Assembly: GCA_014650415.1 (NCBI GenBank)
Contig: BMUX01000016.1
Span: 74,390-138,389, forward strand
Direction: 5' to 3'
From: Streptomyces spiroverticillatus
GTDB taxonomy: Bacteria > Actinomycetota > Actinomycetes > Streptomycetales > Streptomycetaceae
Length of the DNA stretch: 64,000 bases
Shown here: positions 42,171 to 50,684 of the stretch, piece after piece
How positions within the stretch are numbered: the first letter of the stretch is position 1
How the letters are laid out: every line of letters starts with the position of its first letter
The notes under the pieces: model-generated
Told to the model about the DNA's origin: nothing
The model's database searches: none
Seen by the model: the letters and a program-made list of their open reading frames with translations, nothing else
Position numbers and translations under genes: made by a program

Positions 42171-43703
42171 GTGAGTCAGACCAGCCTTTCCGCGCCCCTG
42201 CCCGAGTCCCTGCCCGCCGCCGGGAGTGCCGCCCGCCTCAGGGAGGCCCTGCTCGCGGCGGCCTTCACCGCCGACGGGCTGCTCGACCTGCTCGGCGCGC
42301 CCGCCTACAGCGCGCTGGCGCGGGGCGAGACCGTACCCGCACTGCGCGCGACCAGGGCGGACGGGGCGCTTTCTGCTCTCGTACGGGTCTTCCTGCTCCA
42401 GGAATCGGTCCCGGCGGACCGGCTCGCCGGGGTGCTCCCGGTGGACCTGTGCGTGGCCGACCGGTGGCTGGTCCGCGAAGGTCGCGAAGGCGACGTGCTG
42501 CGGGCGAGCGTCGATGTGCGGCCGTACGGCGGGGACGAGGGCCAGGACTGGTTCATCGTGTCCGACCTGGGGCGCGCGGTCGGCGGCGCCGGCGGCATCG
42601 GCACCCGCCAGGAGGGCGTGGTGCTCGGCGTCGGCGGCGCGTCCACCACGCTCGCCGGAATCACCGTACGCACGCCTGTCGGCTCCGCCCTCGACCTCGG
42701 TACGGGCTCGGGCATCCAGGCGCTGCACGCCGCGCAGCACGCGGTGCGGGTCACCGCCACCGACCTCAACCCCCGTGCGCTGGACTTCACCCGGCTGACC
42801 CTCGCTCTGTCGGGGGCGGCGGAGGCCGAGCTGGTGGAGGGGTCTCTCTTCGAGCCGGTGGGGGAGCGCACGTACGACCTCGTCGTCTCGAATCCGCCGT
42901 TCGTGATTTCGCCCGGTGCCCGCCTGACGTACCGCGACGGCGGCATGAGCGGCGACGACCTGTGCCGGACGCTCGTCCAGGGGACGGGGGCACGGCTGAA
43001 CGAGGGCGGGTACGCACAGTTCCTGGCCAACTGGGAGCACGTCGAGGGCGAGGACTGGAAGGACCGCATCCGCGCCTGGGTGCCGCGCGGCTGCGACGCG
43101 TGGATCGTGCAGCGCGAGGTCCAGGACATCACGCAGTACGCGGAGTTGTGGCTGCGGGACGGGGGCGACCACCGCAGCGATCCGGCCGAGTACGCGGCGC
43201 GGTACGAGGCGTGGCTGGACGAGTTCGAGGCGCGCAAGACGGTGGGGGTCGGCTTCGGCTGGATCACCCTGCGGAAGTCAGCGGCGGCGTGGGACGAGCC
43301 GTCGGTGGTGGTGGAGGAGTGGCCCCATCCGGTCGAGCAGCCGTTGGGGGATGTGATCCGGCAGCACTTCGAGCTCCAGGACTACCTGCGGGCGCACGAC
43401 GACGCGGCCCTGCTGGCCGGGCATTTCGTGCTGGCCGACGAGGTCGTGCAGGAGCAGATCGGGGCGCCGGGGACGGAGGATCCGGAGTACGTGGTGCTGC
43501 GTCAGCACCGGGGGATGCGGCGGGCGACGCGGGTGGACACGGTGGGGGCGGGCTTCGCGGGGGTCTCCGACGGGGCGCTGAGTGCGGGGCAGATTCTGGA
43601 TGCGATCGCGCAGCTGCTGGGGGAGGACGGGGTGGTCCTGCGGGACCGGACGCCGGAGGCGATTCGGGGGCTGGTGGGGGAGGGCTTCCTGCTGCCCCGT
43701 TAG
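42171..43703 (+). CDS. Class I SAM-dependent methyltransferase (N5-glutamine/N6-adenine type)
   Basis: A 510-residue protein. Residues 1-165 are an N-terminal domain of unknown function. The SAM-binding motif LDLGTGSG is at 174-181, and NPPF at 241-244 is the catalytic tetrapeptide of enzymes that methylate planar nitrogens (PrmC glutamine or DNA/RNA adenine). The last 120 residues form an extra helical domain. NPPF with this architecture fits a protein or RNA methyltransferase better than a restriction enzyme; no endonuclease is nearby. The GTG at 42171 is leaderless under a PafBC-like promoter. Confidence 0.83.
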   Translation: MSQTSLSAPLPESLPAAGSAARLREALLAAAFTADGLLDLLGAPAYSALARGETVPALRATRADGALSALVRVFLLQESVPADRLAGVLPVDLCVADRWLVREGREGDVLRASVDVRPYGGDEGQDWFIVSDLGRAVGGAGGIGTRQEGVVLGVGGASTTLAGITVRTPVGSALDLGTGSGIQALHAAQHAVRVTATDLNPRALDFTRLTLALSGAAEAELVEGSLFEPVGERTYDLVVSNPPFVISPGARLTYRDGGMSGDDLCRTLVQGTGARLNEGGYAQFLANWEHVEGEDWKDRIRAWVPRGCDAWIVQREVQDITQYAELWLRDGGDHRSDPAEYAARYEAWLDEFEARKTVGVGFGWITLRKSAAAWDEPSVVVEEWPHPVEQPLGDVIRQHFELQDYLRAHDDAALLAGHFVLADEVVQEQIGAPGTEDPEYVVLRQHRGMRRATRVDTVGAGFAGVSDGALSAGQILDAIAQLLGEDGVVLRDRTPEAIRGLVGEGFLLPR

Positions 43704-43755
43704 GGGCGCGGGGAACTGCGCGAGCAACCCCCCACCCAGCCGCGCGGCCGAGCGC

Positions 43756-43780
43756 TTTAGGTGAAGGGGCGGGGCTGGGG
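43756..43780. repeat. 25-bp dispersed repeat, copy 1
   Basis: The 25 bases beginning TTTAGGTGAAGGGGCGGGG are identical at 50472-50496. It lies downstream of the methyltransferase in a low-complexity tract (43704-44030). Confidence 0.85.
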
Positions 43781-43868
43781 ACCCCTTGGCCCGGCGGGCC
43801 GGGGCTTCACGTGCCCGGTGCCGGGAGGCGTCCCGAGGGCCCTGGGCTGCGCGTGCCCGGTGTCGGGG

Positions 43869-43967
43869 GTGCGGGCAGGGCCGGTGCCGGGGTGGGCCCG
43901 GATCGGGCGTACCGCCCCCTTGCCCGCCCGTTCCGCCCCCGGGGGCGGCCCCGCCGCCCAAGGGGGC
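43869..43967. repeat. 100-bp dispersed repeat before topA, copy 1
   Basis: Closely similar to 47090-47191, which lies just after topA. Both share an uninterrupted core of about 70 bases including GGCCCGGATCGGGCGTACC and a potential long hairpin (GGGGGCGGCCCC type). The copies flank topA in direct orientation. Confidence 0.85.
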
Positions 43968-44019
43968 TACGGGGAAGGGAAGGGGCGCCGCCCACGGGGG
44001 GCTACGGGGAAGGGAAGGG
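43962..44019. repeat. Tandem GGGCTACGGGGAAGGGAAGGG repeat
   Basis: A 23-base unit starting GGGGGCTACGGGG occurs at 43962-43984 and 43997-44019, in the 537-base gap before topA. The gap holds no supported gene; the topA promoter must lie at 44030-44240, where TTGACA (44119-44124) is a candidate -35. Confidence 0.75.
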
Positions 44020-44240
44020 ACCCGTACGGGGGCGGTGAGGTGGTCCGGGCGGCAGGAATGGCGATTGTCGGGTTACCGTCTCTCAGGTGGCCGTTGCGGG
44101 CTTTCGGGCTTTTGCCGTTTGACACGAGGACGGGATGTACCGTCACACTCCGCAGCGTTGAGCGTCCGGACGGGTCGGTCCGGCGGACGCCCACGACCAC
44201 GACTGTGATCACTGAGTGTCGACCGGAGAGAAGAGCCAAG

Positions 44241-47072
44241 TTGTCCCCGACCAGCGAGACCGCACAGGGCGGCCGCCGACTCGTCATCGTCGAGTCGCCT
44301 GCCAAGGCGAAGACGATCAAGGGCTACCTCGGCCCCGGATACGTAGTCGAGGCGAGCGTCGGGCACATCCGTGACCTCCCGAACGGCGCCGCCGAGGTGC
44401 CCGACAAGTACACGGGCGAGGTGCGCCGCCTGGGCGTGGACGTCGAGCACGACTTCCAGCCCATCTACGTCGTGAACTCCGACAAGAAGGCGCAGGTCAA
44501 GAAGCTCAAGGACCTGCTGGCCGAGTCGGACGAACTCTTCCTCGCCACCGATGAGGACCGCGAGGGCGAAGCCATCGCGTGGCACCTGCAGGAAGTCCTG
44601 AAGCCCAAGGTTCCGGTCCACCGGATGGTCTTCCACGAGATCACTAAGGACGCGATCCGCGAGGCGGTGTCGAACCCGCGCGAGCTGAACAAGCCGATGG
44701 TCGACGCCCAGGAGACCCGCCGCATCCTCGACCGGCTGTACGGCTACGAGGTCTCGCCGGTCCTGTGGAAGAAGGTCATGCCGAAGCTCTCGGCGGGCCG
44801 TGTCCAGTCCGTCGCGACCCGGCTTGTCGTCGCCCGGGAACGCGAGCGCATCGCTTTTCGTTCTGCTGAGTACTGGGACCTCACCGGTACGTTCTCCACC
44901 GGACGCGCCGGGGATGCCTCCGACCCGTCCTCTCTGGTCGCCCGCCTGACGACGGTCGACGGCAGGCGCGTCGCCCAGGGCCGCGACTTCAACGCGGCCG
45001 GACAGCTGAAGAGCGACGTCCTGCACCTGGACGAGGCGAACGCCCGCGCCCTGGCCGCCGCGCTCGCCGACTCCTCCTTCGCCGTGCGCTCGGTCGAGTC
45101 CAAGCCGTACCGCCGCTCGCCGTACGCCCCGTTCCGTACGACGACCCTCCAGCAGGAGGCGTCCCGCAAGCTCGGGTTCGGCGCGAAGTCGACCATGCAG
45201 GTGGCCCAGAAGCTGTACGAGAACGGCTTCATCACCTACATGCGTACGGACTCCACGACGCTCTCCGACACGGCGATCAGCGCCGCCCGCGCCCAGGTGA
45301 CGCAGCTCTACGGCGCCGAGTACCTGCCGGACAAGGCCCGCACGTACGCCGGGAAGGTCAAGAACGCGCAGGAGGCGCACGAGGCGATCCGCCCGTCGGG
45401 TGATCGTTTCCGCACCCCCGCCGAGACGGGTCTGACCGGCGACCAGTTCAAGCTGTACGAGCTGATCTGGAAGCGGACCGTCGCCTCCCAGATGAAGGAC
45501 GCGGTCGGCAACTCGGTCACGGTCAAGATCGCGGGCCAGGCCTCGGACGGCCGTACCGCCGAGTTCTCCGCCTCCGGCAAGACGATCACCTTCCACGGCT
45601 TCATGAAGGCGTACGTCGAAGGCGCCGACGACCCGAACGCCGAGCTGGACGACCGCGAACGCCGGCTGCCGCAGGTCGCCGAGGGCGACGCGCTGGGCGC
45701 CGAGGAGATCACGGTCGACGGCCACGCGACGAAGCCGCCGGCCCGCTACACCGAGGCCTCGCTGGTCAAGGAGCTGGAAGAGCGCGAGATCGGGCGCCCC
45801 TCGACGTACGCCTCGATCATCGGGACGATCCTGGACCGCGGATACGTCTTCAAGAAGGGCACGGCGCTCGTCCCGTCCTTCCTGTCGTTCGCCGTGGTCA
45901 ACCTGCTGGAGAAGCACTTCGGCCGGCTCGTCGACTACGACTTCACCGCCAGGATGGAGGACGACCTCGACCGCATCGCGCGGGGCGAGGCCCAGTCCGT
46001 GCCGTGGCTGAAGCGGTTCTACTTCGGTGAGGGCGAGGCCACGGGCGCCGCCTCCGACGCCGGAAACGGCGACGGGGACCACCTCGGCGGGCTCAAGGAG
46101 CTCGTGACGGACCTCGGCGCGATCGACGCGCGGGAGATCTCGTCGTTCCCCGTCGGCGACGGGATCGTGCTGCGGGTCGGCCGGTACGGGCCGTACATCG
46201 AGCGTGGTGAGAAGGACGCCGAGGGCCACCAGCGCGCCGACGTTCCGGACGACATGGCTCCGGACGAGCTGACGGTCGAGTACGCGGAGGAGCTGCTCGC
46301 CAAGCCGAGCGGGGACTTCGAGCTGGGCCAGGACCCGGAGACCGGGCGGCAGATCGTCGCCAAGGACGGCCGTTACGGGCCGTACGTGACGGAGATCCTG
46401 CCCGAGGGCACGCCGAAGACCGGCAAGAACGCGGTGAAGCCGCGGACGGCCTCGCTCTTCAAGTCGATGTCGCTGGACACGGTGACGCTGGCCGACGCGC
46501 TGAAGCTGATGTCGCTGCCGCGCGTGGTCGGGACCGACGCCGAGGGCGTCGAGATCACCGCGCAGAACGGGCGGTACGGGCCGTACCTGAAGAAGGGCAC
46601 GGACTCGCGGTCGCTGGAGACCGAGGACCAGCTCTTCTCGATCACGGTCGAGGAGGCCCTCGCGATCTACGCGCAGCCCAAGCAGCGCGGGCGCGCCGCC
46701 GCCAAGCCGCCGCTCAAGGAGCTGGGCACGGACCCGGTCAGTGAGCGTCCGGTCGTGGTCAAGGACGGTCGTTTCGGACCGTATGTGACCGACGGCGAGA
46801 CGAACGCGACGCTGCGGTCCGGCGACAGTGTGGAGGAGATCACTCCGGAGCGCGGGTACGAGCTGCTGGCGGAGAAACGGGCGAAGGGGCCGGCGAAGAA
46901 GACGGCCAAGAAGGCCGCGAAGAAGGCTCCGGCGAAGAAGGCTGCTGCCAAGAAGACGGCGGCGAAGAAGACGGCCTCTTCGTCGACTGCGGCGAAGAAG
47001 ACCGCTGCGGCGAAGAAGGCGCCGGCCAAGAAGGCACCCGCGAAGAAGGCGACGGCGGCACCGGCGGAGTAG
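44241..47072 (+). CDS. topA: DNA topoisomerase I with Lys-rich C-terminal tail
   Basis: A 943-residue type IA topoisomerase that relaxes negative supercoils. The TOPRIM domain begins LVIVESPAKAKTI and has DEDREGE; the active-site tyrosine is Y333 in FITYMRTDS. Zinc fingers are absent. Instead the C-terminal half has four actinobacterial repeats each marked G-R-[YF]-G-P-Y (DNA about 46180, 46370, 46570 and 46770), then a tail of KKAPAKKA-type repeats that gives high processivity in Streptomyces TopA. The TTG start at 44241 follows GGAGAG and gives the SPTSETAQGG N-terminus; the longer frame is spurious. Confidence 0.96.
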   Translation: MSPTSETAQGGRRLVIVESPAKAKTIKGYLGPGYVVEASVGHIRDLPNGAAEVPDKYTGEVRRLGVDVEHDFQPIYVVNSDKKAQVKKLKDLLAESDELFLATDEDREGEAIAWHLQEVLKPKVPVHRMVFHEITKDAIREAVSNPRELNKPMVDAQETRRILDRLYGYEVSPVLWKKVMPKLSAGRVQSVATRLVVARERERIAFRSAEYWDLTGTFSTGRAGDASDPSSLVARLTTVDGRRVAQGRDFNAAGQLKSDVLHLDEANARALAAALADSSFAVRSVESKPYRRSPYAPFRTTTLQQEASRKLGFGAKSTMQVAQKLYENGFITYMRTDSTTLSDTAISAARAQVTQLYGAEYLPDKARTYAGKVKNAQEAHEAIRPSGDRFRTPAETGLTGDQFKLYELIWKRTVASQMKDAVGNSVTVKIAGQASDGRTAEFSASGKTITFHGFMKAYVEGADDPNAELDDRERRLPQVAEGDALGAEEITVDGHATKPPARYTEASLVKELEEREIGRPSTYASIIGTILDRGYVFKKGTALVPSFLSFAVVNLLEKHFGRLVDYDFTARMEDDLDRIARGEAQSVPWLKRFYFGEGEATGAASDAGNGDGDHLGGLKELVTDLGAIDAREISSFPVGDGIVLRVGRYGPYIERGEKDAEGHQRADVPDDMAPDELTVEYAEELLAKPSGDFELGQDPETGRQIVAKDGRYGPYVTEILPEGTPKTGKNAVKPRTASLFKSMSLDTVTLADALKLMSLPRVVGTDAEGVEITAQNGRYGPYLKKGTDSRSLETEDQLFSITVEEALAIYAQPKQRGRAAAKPPLKELGTDPVSERPVVVKDGRFGPYVTDGETNATLRSGDSVEEITPERGYELLAEKRAKGPAKKTAKKAAKKAPAKKAAAKKTAAKKTASSSTAAKKTAAAKKAPAKKAPAKKATAAPAE

Positions 47073-47089
47073 GGCGCGGCCCCTCGCGG

Positions 47090-47191
47090 GGTGCGGGCAA
47101 GGGGCGGAACCGGGGCGGGCCCGGATCGGGCGTACCGCCCCCTTGCCCGCCCGTTCCGCCCCCGGGGGGCGGCCCCGCCGCCCAAGGGGGC
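47090..47191. repeat. 100-bp dispersed repeat after topA, copy 2
   Basis: The partner of 43869-43967. It begins 18 bases past the topA stop and may also serve as its terminator through the GC-rich hairpin. Confidence 0.85.
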
Positions 47192-47268
47192 GGGGGGGCA
47201 GTGCCCCACCCCACCCCGCATGCACACGTCCGTTCGAAGACCCGCGCATGCGCCCCACGCACTGCGGA

Positions 47269-47274
47269 TAGGCT
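47269..47274 (+). promoter_or_regulatory. -10 element of a leaderless promoter for the tmk fusion
   Basis: TAGGCT, six bases before the ATG at 47281, with no ribosome-binding site between. Confidence 0.5.
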
Positions 47275-47280
47275 GGCGGG

Positions 47281-50200
47281 ATGACGCGAGCCGAGCAGCC
47301 AACGGTCGTGAGCCCCACCTCCGACGCACTAGCCGCAGACTCACGCGAGCGAGCCGTACGGGCTCTTCTGCGCCACCAGCCGTTGAAACGGCTGTGGAGC
47401 GCACAGCTCGTCAGCGGTGTCGGGGATGCTCTCGCCCTTCTTGTACTTGTCCTGCTGACGCTGGAGGCTGCCGGGCCCCGGGCGGTGTTCGGCGGTGACT
47501 ATCGCGGTGCCGCCTTCGTGGTCGCCGCGGTCTTCGGCGCGCGTCTGCTCGCGACGCTGCTGTTCGGCGCCGTCCTGCTCGGCCCCGTCTCCGCGCTCGT
47601 CGCCCCCGGCGGGCCGCTCGACCGGCGCTGGGCCATGCTGGCCGCCGACGGGCTGCGGCTCGCGCTGCTGGTGGTCGCGCCGCTGTGGATCGGCTGGATG
47701 CCGGACAGGGCGACGCCGATGCTGCTGGTCACCGTGTTCATCGCGGGCGTCGCCGAACGGTTCTGGTCGGTGGCGCACGAGAGCGCCGCCCCGGCCCTGC
47801 TGCCCACGCCGCCCATCGAGGGCGATGCGGTGCGTCCGCTTCCGGATCACCTGGGGGCGCTGCGCAGGCTGACGCTCCGTACGAACTTCGCGGCAATCCC
47901 CCTCGCCGCGGCCGCGCTCCTCGTCGCGACGCTGCTCGGACGGCTGCTCGGCACCGGGCTCGGGTGGTTCTCCACCCACCAGGCGGCCCTTGCCTCGTAC
48001 GTCGCTGCGGGCCTCTTCGCGGCCTCCGTCTCCACCCTCGTCTTCCTGGAGCTGCCCGACGCGCACACCCCGCGTCCGCGCTCCCCGCTGGAGGGCCTGC
48101 GCAGGCCCAGCACCGGCAACGGACCCGACAAGGGCCGCACCGGCGCCATTCCGCTTCTCGTGCTGGCGGGCGGTGCCGTGACCGGGGCGATCGCCGCCGC
48201 GGCCGCCGTCTCCGTACTGCACGCGCAGGACCTCGGTGGCGGGGGCGCGACCTTCGCGCTGCTGGTGCTGGCGCTCGCCGCGGGCACCGGGCTCGGCATC
48301 CGTACGGCTGCCAAGGTCCTTCCGGCGTTCTCGCGCCGCCGACTGCTGTCACTGGCCGTGGCCGTTTCCGGGGTCGCGCTGCTGGCCATGGGCCTGGTCC
48401 CCGACACCACCACCGTCCTCCTCCTCGCGCTGCTCGCGGGGTACGCCGCCGGGGTCGCCGCCAACAGCGCGCACACCCTGCTCGACCTGGAGACCGAGGA
48501 CTTCCGGCAGGCCCGCACCACCGAGCACCTCCAGGCGGTCGTACGGGTCAGCGGGGCGCTCGGCATGCTCGCCGGGCCGCTGCTGGCTGCCGCAATCGGG
48601 CTGCACCGGCTGGAGAGCGGAAGCTTCGTCTTCGTACAGGGCGGCGGGGCCGGGTACACGTTGATGCTGGTCGGGGCGCTGCTGCTGCCCGTGGCCGCGC
48701 TCGTACTCGCGAAAACGGACGACCGGCAGGGCGTCCCGCTGCGGCGGGACCTGCGGGAGGCGATCCGGGGCGGCGAGCCCGAGCAGGCGCCGTCGGCGAC
48801 TGGTTTCTTCATCGCTCTGGAGGGCGGTGACGGGGCCGGAAAGTCGACACAGGCGAAGGCGCTGGCCGAGTGGATAAGGGCCAAGGGGCACGAGGTCGTC
48901 GTCACCCGGGAGCCGGGCGCGACGCCGATCGGCAAGCGGCTGCGGTCGATCCTGCTGGACGTGTCGAGTGCGGGCCTCTCCAACCGCGCGGAGGCGCTGC
49001 TGTACGCCGCCGACCGGGCCGAGCACGTGGACTCCGTGGTGCGGCCGGCGCTGGAGCGCGGTGCCGTCGTCATCACCGACCGGTACATCGACTCGTCGGT
49101 GGCCTACCAGGGCGCGGGCCGCGATCTGGCGCCGACCGAGATCGCCCGCATGTCGCGCTGGGCGACCCACGGACTCGTACCGCATCTGACGGTTCTGCTG
49201 GACGTGTCGCCGGAGACGGCGCGCGAGCGGTTCACCGAGGCGCCGGACCGGCTGGAGTCGGAGCCGCCGGAGTTCCACGCGCGCGTGCGCGCCGGATTCC
49301 TGACGCTGGCGGCGTCCGACGCCAGCCGCTACCTCGTCGTCGATGCAGGTCAGGAGCCTGAGGCGGTCACGACGGTCGTACGTCACCGGCTCGACCGGAT
49401 GCTGCCGATGTCCGAGCAGGAGATCGCCGCCGCCGAGGCCGCGCGCAAGGCCGCCGAGGAGGAGGCGCGACGCCTCGCCGAGGAGGAGGCCGCGCGCAAG
49501 GCCGAGGAGGAGCGCATCGAGCGCGAGCGGCAGGAACAGCTCGCCCGGCTGCGCGCCGAGGAGGAGGAGCGCAAGCGCCGCGAGATCGAGGAGGCGCGTC
49601 GCCGCGAGGCCGAGCGCCAGGCCGAGGAGGCCAGGCAGCGTGCCGAGGAGGCACGCCGGCAGGCCGAGGAGGAGCGCGTACGCCGAGAGGCCGAGGCCAA
49701 GGCGCGGGCCGCCGAGCAGGAGCGCTTGCGCAAGCAGGCCGAGGAGGAGGCGCGGCTGCGGGCCGAGGCGGAGGAACGCCGCCGGGAGAAGCAGCGCAAG
49801 GCGGAGGAGGCGCTGCTGAAGGCGGAGGAGGCGCGGGCGGCGGCTGCGGCGGCCGCGGCGGCTTCTGCGGCGGCGGCCACGGCATCGGCTACGGCTTCCG
49901 CTGTGGCCTCGCGCAGTCAGGACCGTGCGCCGGAGACGGACAACGAGACGACCGTGCCGACGCCGATCGTGCGGCTGGACCTGACGAAGGGCCCCGCTTC
50001 CCGTTCCACTGACTCCTCCGTCGACGAGACGACGGTGCTTCCTGCGGTACGGGAGGGGAGTGCGGCGTACGAGACGGCGGTGATTCCTGCGGTACGGGAG
50101 CAGGGCCCGGCGGCGGACGAGACGGCCGTGCTGCCGCCCGTACGGGACGGGGGCCCGGCGGACCGGGTGCCCTCGGGGTACTTCCGGGACGAGCCCGAGG

Positions 50201-50370
50201 TGGACCGTACGAGGGAGCTGCCGCAGGTCGACCCGGACGAGGCGGCCCGGCGCCCCCGGCGGCGCTCGGACTGGGCGGAGGAGACACCGCTGGACGACCT
50301 GCCGACCCTGGCGGACGAGCTGCTCGGGTCTCCGGAGGAGGACGAGGGCAAGGGGCGCGGGCGGAGGTAG
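47281..50370 (+). CDS. tmk: MFS-like membrane domain fused to thymidylate kinase and coiled coil
   Basis: A 1029-residue multidomain protein. Residues 30-490 form about 12 transmembrane helices resembling a major facilitator. Residues 508-712 are a full dTMP kinase with P-loop GGDGAGKST (514-522), TREPGATPIGKRLR and DRYIDSSVAYQGAGRDL. Residues 711-855 are a Glu/Arg/Ala coiled coil, then an Ala-rich stretch and an acidic tail with DETTVLPAVRE, YETAVIPAVRE and DETAVLPPVRD repeats. The kinase makes dTDP, an essential step, and no other tmk is in the window. The same fusion occurs in S. coelicolor SCO3542. The ATG is leaderless. Confidence 0.93.
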   Translation: MTRAEQPTVVSPTSDALAADSRERAVRALLRHQPLKRLWSAQLVSGVGDALALLVLVLLTLEAAGPRAVFGGDYRGAAFVVAAVFGARLLATLLFGAVLLGPVSALVAPGGPLDRRWAMLAADGLRLALLVVAPLWIGWMPDRATPMLLVTVFIAGVAERFWSVAHESAAPALLPTPPIEGDAVRPLPDHLGALRRLTLRTNFAAIPLAAAALLVATLLGRLLGTGLGWFSTHQAALASYVAAGLFAASVSTLVFLELPDAHTPRPRSPLEGLRRPSTGNGPDKGRTGAIPLLVLAGGAVTGAIAAAAAVSVLHAQDLGGGGATFALLVLALAAGTGLGIRTAAKVLPAFSRRRLLSLAVAVSGVALLAMGLVPDTTTVLLLALLAGYAAGVAANSAHTLLDLETEDFRQARTTEHLQAVVRVSGALGMLAGPLLAAAIGLHRLESGSFVFVQGGGAGYTLMLVGALLLPVAALVLAKTDDRQGVPLRRDLREAIRGGEPEQAPSATGFFIALEGGDGAGKSTQAKALAEWIRAKGHEVVVTREPGATPIGKRLRSILLDVSSAGLSNRAEALLYAADRAEHVDSVVRPALERGAVVITDRYIDSSVAYQGAGRDLAPTEIARMSRWATHGLVPHLTVLLDVSPETARERFTEAPDRLESEPPEFHARVRAGFLTLAASDASRYLVVDAGQEPEAVTTVVRHRLDRMLPMSEQEIAAAEAARKAAEEEARRLAEEEAARKAEEERIERERQEQLARLRAEEEERKRREIEEARRREAERQAEEARQRAEEARRQAEEERVRREAEAKARAAEQERLRKQAEEEARLRAEAEERRREKQRKAEEALLKAEEARAAAAAAAAASAAAATASATASAVASRSQDRAPETDNETTVPTPIVRLDLTKGPASRSTDSSVDETTVLPAVREGSAAYETAVIPAVREQGPAADETAVLPPVRDGGPADRVPSGYFRDEPEVDRTRELPQVDPDEAARRPRRRSDWAEETPLDDLPTLADELLGSPEEDEGKGRGRR

Positions 50371-50376
50371 GCATCT

Positions 50377-50400
50377 CAGCCCGTCCGGCGTTTGAGGACG
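50377..50400. repeat. Common Streptomyces intergenic repeat (CCCGTCCGGCGTTTGAGGAC)
   Basis: This 20-24-base element is, from memory, scattered between genes in many Streptomyces genomes. It is part of a 314-base low-complexity gap after the tmk fusion that holds no gene. Confidence 0.7.
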
Positions 50401-50471
50401 CGCGGCGAAGCCGTGCAGGGGGCAAGGGGCGCAGCCCCATCGGGAACAGCACCCACCAACAGCCCCGCGGG

Positions 50472-50496
50472 TTTAGGTGAAGGGGCGGGGCTGGGG
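50472..50496. repeat. 25-bp dispersed repeat, copy 2
   Basis: Identical to 43756-43780. In both places it follows a coding region on the same strand within about 100 bases and lies in a GGGGC-rich tract. Confidence 0.85.
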
Positions 50497-50617
50497 CGAA
50501 ACCCGCCCCGGCACCGGGTGCCGACCTGCCCCGGGCCCCGCCCAGCACCCCACCCGGCACGGGGGACCCGTAAAACCCCCTTGCCCCGCGCCCAAGCGGC
50601 AGGCGGCCGGTCCCCGA

Positions 50618-50640
50618 TTGTCAGTGGGCTCGCCCACAAT
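50618..50640 (+). promoter_or_regulatory. PafBC-type DNA-damage promoter of the delta' gene
   Basis: TTGTCAGTG (exact), 8 bases, CACAAT. The gene starts 44 bases after the -10 with a normal ribosome-binding site (GGGAG), so this transcript has a leader. Confidence 0.7.
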
Positions 50641-50684
50641 AGGAACCCAGCCCCACCCGGGGCCCGCAAGTGCAGGGAGCGGCC

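Noticed and set aside
42171..43703. Restriction-modification system from the NPPF methyltransferase
   Set aside because: No endonuclease or specificity gene is nearby, and the position between hppA and topA is conserved chromosome.
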